From Bacteroidales bacterium (GTDB taxonomy: Bacteria; Bacteroidota; Bacteroidia; Bacteroidales; NBLH01), in assembly GCA_026988445.1 (NCBI GenBank), contig JALSLF010000425.1:1-11417 (forward strand): a stretch of 11,417 nucleotides of DNA. Direction: 5' to 3'. The position numbers and the translations under genes are program-made. The notes beneath the pieces are model-generated. The model was not told the origin of the DNA, searched no databases, and saw only the letters and a list, made by a program, of their open reading frames with translations. This document shows positions 8,324 through 11,417 of this stretch, piece by piece. Position 1 is the stretch's first letter. The number at the start of each line of letters is the position of its first letter.

Positions 8324-9295
8324 ATGGGGGAAGTTTTTTGGTCAACAATACAATCCGTATCTGGAGCCATGCTACGGATTTTTATAATAATGTTAATTGC
8401 AGGTTTTTTAGTAAGACGAAAAATAATTACACAAGAGCAAATTGCGGCATTATCAAAATTCACAGTTATAATATTATTACCGGCGCTTATTTTTTCAAAT
8501 AATTTATTACATTTTTATCCCGAAAATGATAAAACATGGTGGATTTTACCACTTTTAGGTGTAGGAATGGTAATAGGAGGTCTTTTTATTGCCTCTATCT
8601 TTTATTTTCCTGATTGGAAAAAAAACAAAAATATGTTGCCCCTAAGTAGTATGCAAAATGCAGCTTATTTAGTTTTACCCATTGTTCAGATTTTATATCC
8701 CGAAGATTTCCCAACATATACACTTTACATTTTCTTATACATATTAGGTGTTACACCGCTTATGTGGAGCATAGGTAAAGTATTAATAACCTCCTCATCA
8801 GAAAAGGACAAGCCATTTAATATCAAAGATTTATTGACACCACCCTTAATTGCAAATTTATCATCAATCATTATTGTACTCGCATCTTTAAGAAATTTTG
8901 TTCCGCAAGCAATTATTGATTCAAGTGAATTATTAGGAAAAGGAGCTGTGCCGGTAGCAACTTTTATACTCGGTGCAACACTGGGTAGTATCTCTTTTAA
9001 AAAGATACCGCCTGTTATTGATATTTTACGCGTAAATATGGTAAAATTTATGCTTATACCTGCCATAAGTGTATTCTTATTGTATTACTTTAAGATATAT
9101 CAAACAAATCCGGTACTTGCAAATTTAATAGTTATACAATCGGCAGCAGCGCCGGCAACTTCTTTAATTTTACAAGTAAAAGCATATGGCGGAAACGCAC
9201 AAAAAGTGGGCAGCATGATGCTAATTGCTTATGTAATTTGCTTATTTGCAATGCCTATTTGGATGGCTTATTGGAATAATTTAATCATAGATTAA
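8324..9295 (+). CDS. AEC-family (auxin efflux carrier) transporter
   Basis: A 323-residue inner-membrane protein with about ten hydrophobic segments at roughly 12-30, 46-63, 72-94, 108-124, 131-153, 172-189, 207-226, 237-256, 265-284 and 296-317, arranged as two sets of five as is usual for the AEC/PIN-like fold. Family-like features include the early FLVRRKIIT...LSKFTVIILLPALIF stretch, LLTPPLIANL (170-179), GKGAVPVATFILGATLG (205-221) and IQSAAAPATS (271-280) near the C-terminus. Bacterial members carry small organic anions such as malate or malonate; the substrate here cannot be read from the sequence. It begins 8 bp after the glycosylasparaginase gene and is the last gene before a strong terminator. 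By position it could move a C4 acid or amino acid linked to the products of the two upstream enzymes, which is inference only. Confidence 0.88.
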   Translation: MGEVFWSTIQSVSGAMLRIFIIMLIAGFLVRRKIITQEQIAALSKFTVIILLPALIFSNNLLHFYPENDKTWWILPLLGVGMVIGGLFIASIFYFPDWKKNKNMLPLSSMQNAAYLVLPIVQILYPEDFPTYTLYIFLYILGVTPLMWSIGKVLITSSSEKDKPFNIKDLLTPPLIANLSSIIIVLASLRNFVPQAIIDSSELLGKGAVPVATFILGATLGSISFKKIPPVIDILRVNMVKFMLIPAISVFLLYYFKIYQTNPVLANLIVIQSAAAPATSLILQVKAYGGNAQKVGSMMLIAYVICLFAMPIWMAYWNNLIID

Positions 9296-9301
9296 GCATA
9301 A

Positions 9302-9338
9302 AAAATAAAGCAAACTCAACAAAAGTTTGCTTTATTTT
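9302..9338. terminator. Bidirectional intrinsic terminator between convergent genes
   Basis: A perfect 15-bp stem (9302-9316 pairing with 9324-9338) encloses a 7-base loop, CAACAAA. The arms read AAATAAAGCAAACT and its complement. T-rich sequence leaves the stem on the minus strand and is part of the arm on the plus strand. It starts 7 bp after the AEC stop codon and ends 17 bp before the minus-strand lipoprotein stop, so it can serve both. Confidence 0.9.
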
Positions 9339-9354
9339 CCGGTATATTCAATGA

Positions 9355-10065
9355 TCATTTCTTTTCAGGCAATGGTGCACCACAACTTTTACATTTAGTA
9401 CTACCGGCATCATTCATAGTACCACAGTATTCACATTTAATAGGTGCTTTTGCTTTTTCTTCTTTTTCTTGTTGTGCTTTTAAATCTTGTTCTTTTTTAT
9501 TTTTTGCAGCTTCTATTTTATCATTAACCTTTTTAATTAAGCCGGCAACAATACTTACCTCTCTTTTTGCATCTTCCAATCCGCTATAAGCCAAATCTAT
9601 TTTGGAAGATATACTGTTAATATCAAATTCCGATTGACTCATAGCCAGTACACTTTCCGCTTTTTGAATAGCCAATCGTGCATTAGTTCTTGCGGTATTT
9701 GCTTTATTAATAAGCGTACTGTCTATTTGTTGTTTTAGGATATTTTCTTCTTCGCGCTTTAGTTCTTTTATTTTCGATTTCATATTACGCAGATTACCAA
9801 GACTCCCCCCCGATAAAATATTATTTGCTTCAACCATTTTATCTAACTTGGCTTCTTCTTCAGCGATGCCCTGCGCTTCGTTCCAAACTTTTTTTGCATC
9901 GGCAAGTTTTTGATCTATAAAAGGTGCAAAAACAGGATATTCCGATTTTAATTTTTCAATAGCTTTTAGGTTACTGTTCCAAGTTTTTTGCGATGATTCT
10001 AAAGTAGGTCCGCAAGCATTTATTAAAAAAATGCTCATCACAATAAATCCGAAAATTCTTTTCAT
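9355..10065 (-). CDS. Coiled-coil lipoprotein with C-terminal zinc ribbon, unknown function
   Basis: I do not recognise a named family. The 236-residue product starts with MKRIFGFIVMSIFLINAC, a short lipoprotein signal with lipobox INAC and lipidated C18, so it should be anchored in a membrane facing the periplasm. Residues about 20-205 are strongly helical and charged with probable coiled coils; a K/E/Q-rich linker (about 188-207) follows. The C-terminus holds a clear zinc ribbon, CEYC (211-214), ten residues, then CKSC (225-228), followed by GAPLPEKK. The zinc ribbon is of the kind usual in cytoplasmic proteins, which makes the combination odd. It is the last minus-strand gene before the shared terminator and begins 17 bp from a 165-bp palindrome, so its promoter must lie inside or beyond that element. 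It may be expressed separately from the deacetylase-like gene upstream. Confidence 0.85.
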   Translation of the reverse strand: MKRIFGFIVMSIFLINACGPTLESSQKTWNSNLKAIEKLKSEYPVFAPFIDQKLADAKKVWNEAQGIAEEEAKLDKMVEANNILSGGSLGNLRNMKSKIKELKREEENILKQQIDSTLINKANTARTNARLAIQKAESVLAMSQSEFDINSISSKIDLAYSGLEDAKREVSIVAGLIKKVNDKIEAAKNKKEQDLKAQQEKEEKAKAPIKCEYCGTMNDAGSTKCKSCGAPLPEKK

Positions 10066-10082
10066 AGTTTAAGTAAATTTAA

Positions 10083-10247
10083 TACCTAAATTGAGCAATT
10101 ATATACAAAAAGAAGTATCAAGATATTGAGATTAAAAAGTTTAGAAAAAAAGTAAGAATACTTTCAAGTATTTGAGCCTTTTTTTATAAATCTTTTTAAC
10201 TCAATAGATTGGTGCTTATTGAAGTAGATAATCGCTCAATTTAGGTA
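10083..10247. repeat. 165-bp nearly symmetric palindrome, MITE-like element
   Basis: The outer 20 bases (10083-10102) and the reverse complement of the last 20 (10228-10247) match at 19 positions, starting TACCTAAATTGAGC. Pairing continues inward: 10124-10139 with 10192-10206 (one bulge), an A7 run (10145-10151) facing a T7 run (10179-10185), and a core AATACTT-TC-AAGTATT (10157-10172). All arms share one centre at about 10164-10165, so the whole element could fold into one long imperfect hairpin. It has no ORF. The ends can be read as CCTAAATTGAGC inverted repeats flanked by TA on both sides, which fits a mariner/IS630-type MITE with TA target duplication. It may also act as a terminator or hairpin RNA. 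It lies between two minus-strand lipoprotein genes. Confidence 0.75.
10145..10185. terminator. Possible bidirectional terminator at the core of the palindrome
   Basis: A 7-bp hairpin (10157-10163 with 10166-10172) is followed by a T7 run on each strand, seven to eight bases from the stem. This could end transcripts from the deacetylase-like gene on the minus strand. The stem is AT-rich and weak, so function is uncertain. Confidence 0.35.
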
Positions 10248-10308
10248 ATAGTTAAAAATGTAAATAAGGGTTAAGATACATCAAATTAAAATCATTTCAA
10301 AATAAAAG

Positions 10309-11346
10309 TTATTTTTTAACAATCATTATTTCAGCTTTGTTAGGAAGCGCATCAAACATTAAAACCCCATTTTTCAAAGTATAGGTTTTAACAGAGCCAT
10401 CATTATTAACTTCACATTTCTCCCAGTCGGAAGGCAAATAAACCAAAATACTTAAAGCTTCGTTATAATATTTATCATCTGTTGTAGTAGTTAATTTTAC
10501 TCCAAATTGCTCATCACTGTATTGTGCAATTTCTACACTTGCATTTTGTCTTTCAATCGTATATTTATACATACTAATATAGCCTGTATTCCATACTTCA
10601 TCTTTTATGGCAAGTACTTTATCTAAAAACTTTTCAAATTCAACCACCCATACTGCTCCATTTCCATAATCACTCTCTCCCTGATTAGCTGCTATACCAT
10701 GAAAATGCAAACTGCATATAATACTATCATTAATTGCAATGGGTATTAATTCATACATTGCATCGGCATTAGAGCCTATAGGTATTGTTTTAGCAATGGT
10801 CTTGACCCCTGTGTATGATAAACGGTCAATGTTTTTATATTCTTCTAAAACCTTTTTCAGGTCATCTTCGTTCCAAGAAGTGCCTCCTCCCCTATTAAAG
10901 GCAATTAAAGATGCAAAATCTTCTTCTTTTCTAATTCGCCAAATAGCTTTTGAAGCATCACCAACTTCATAAACCACCTCATCATAAGTACTTGCTCCTG
11001 TATGAGTCATTGTATGATTTGCTAATTCCTGATTACCTGCCGGAGCCTCATTTTCCCATACATCTTTATGCAATAAATAATATTCACCGCCGGGATTTAC
11101 ATACCAAGTACCAATTAAGCCTCTTTTGCTCATTGCAGGCACTCCAAGCGTTGCTTGTCCGGGTGTACTATCGTCAAACTGAATTAAAAGAGCCGCCTTT
11201 TTATCATCTTTCCACTTTGCAATTCGCACTGTTCCTTCTGTATAAGGCAAAGGAACAAGTTCTTCTGCATCGTTTTTTGAGCAAGAAGTCATTAATAGAA
11301 CAGAAAAAACCGGAATAAATAGTCGTGAAATGATTAAAGTGTTCAT
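10309..11346 (-). CDS. Polysaccharide deacetylase-like (NodB/CE4 fold) lipoprotein
   Basis: The 345-residue product has a lipoprotein signal ending in LLMTSC (lipidated C22), so it is probably membrane-anchored outside the cytoplasm. Residues about 40-260 resemble a NodB-type deacetylase: ALLIQFDDS (52-60) supplies the motif-1 acids D58 and D59, GLIGTWYVNPGG (76-87) follows as in the family, NHTMTH (110-115) gives metal-binding H111 and H115, and SLHFHG (212-217) resembles the late His motif. The usual arginine-proline motif is not clear (NRGGGTSW at 151-158), so activity is likely but not certain. Residues about 265-345 look like a small beta-rich C-terminal domain. Such enzymes remove N- or O-acetyl groups from carbohydrates; the substrate is unknown. 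Its ATG is 5 bp after the stop of the beta-helix protein, so the two are probably co-transcribed, and a role in breaking down or modifying an outside polysaccharide is a fair inference. Confidence 0.8.
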   Translation of the reverse strand: MNTLIISRLFIPVFSVLLMTSCSKNDAEELVPLPYTEGTVRIAKWKDDKKAALLIQFDDSTPGQATLGVPAMSKRGLIGTWYVNPGGEYYLLHKDVWENEAPAGNQELANHTMTHTGASTYDEVVYEVGDASKAIWRIRKEEDFASLIAFNRGGGTSWNEDDLKKVLEEYKNIDRLSYTGVKTIAKTIPIGSNADAMYELIPIAINDSIICSLHFHGIAANQGESDYGNGAVWVVEFEKFLDKVLAIKDEVWNTGYISMYKYTIERQNASVEIAQYSDEQFGVKLTTTTDDKYYNEALSILVYLPSDWEKCEVNNDGSVKTYTLKNGVLMFDALPNKAEIMIVKK

Positions 11347-11351
11347 TTTTT

Positions 11352-11417
11352 TTATTTTTTTGGTTTATATTCAAAAGGTCCTATATCATAGGCAGAACCC
11401 TGCGGGCGGGGGATACT
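11352..11417 (-). CDS. C-terminal end of a probable beta-helix (choice-of-anchor Q type) surface protein, partial
   Basis: Only the last 21 codons and the TAA are in the window, read from 11417 down to 11352. They encode SIPRPQGSAYDIGPFEYKPKK. The R-P-Q-G-x-x-x-D-I-G-x-F/Y-E pattern is the usual ending of secreted right-handed parallel beta-helix proteins of Bacteroidota and other bacteria, many of them polysaccharide lyases or adhesins. The body of the gene continues past the right edge. The 5-bp gap to the deacetylase-like gene supports an operon. Confidence 0.72.
   Translation of the reverse strand, partial: SIPRPQGSAYDIGPFEYKPKK

Noticed and set aside
10739..11318. Two plus-strand frames (77 and 122 codons) opposite the deacetylase-like gene
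   Set aside because: The opposite strand holds a lipoprotein with clear motifs; these frames look like shadows with unusual composition.

Overview
The window looks like AT-rich chromosomal DNA from a member of the Bacteroidota. The evidence is the glycosylasparaginase, which is very close to the Elizabethkingia (Flavobacterium) enzyme, a divergent phosphoenolpyruvate carboxylase of a type I associate with this phylum, start sites without clear Shine-Dalgarno sequences, and the tail of a secreted beta-helix protein ending in a DIGxFEY motif.

Positions 1-3502 are one large CRISPR array: a repeat cut by the window edge, 53 complete 30-bp repeats and 53 spacers of 35-37 bp. The repeat ends in ATTGAAAC, the usual 5' handle of crRNAs in I-B and related type I/III systems, so the array should be read left to right. 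Its leader, and probably its cas genes, lie left of the window. Four repeats at the right, leader-distal end share a T17A change. Positions 3503-3902 hold no convincing gene, only short inverted and direct repeats and a weak promoter-like site.

Positions 3903-9295 carry four plus-strand genes: mazG (house-cleaning NTP pyrophosphohydrolase), ppc, an exported glycosylasparaginase and an AEC-family transporter. The last three are separated by only 11 and 8 bp and look like one operon. PEP carboxylase makes oxaloacetate, the direct precursor of aspartate. Glycosylasparaginase releases aspartate from glycosyl-asparagine. AEC carriers include transporters of small organic anions. A shared C4-acid/aspartate theme is therefore possible, but this is inference. 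A strong bidirectional hairpin terminator at 9302-9338 separates this operon from the convergent minus-strand genes.

The minus-strand part (9355-11417), read right to left, contains the C-terminal end of a probable beta-helix surface protein, a polysaccharide-deacetylase-like lipoprotein starting 5 bp after it, a 165-bp nearly symmetric palindromic element, and a coiled-coil lipoprotein with a C-terminal four-cysteine zinc ribbon. The palindrome (10083-10247) is the most interesting structure outside the array. It has 20-bp ends matching at 19 positions, is bounded by TA, and has no coding capacity, so it resembles a MITE or a large hairpin RNA/terminator. I did not find a clearly new defence system; the cas genes that would define the CRISPR system are outside the window.
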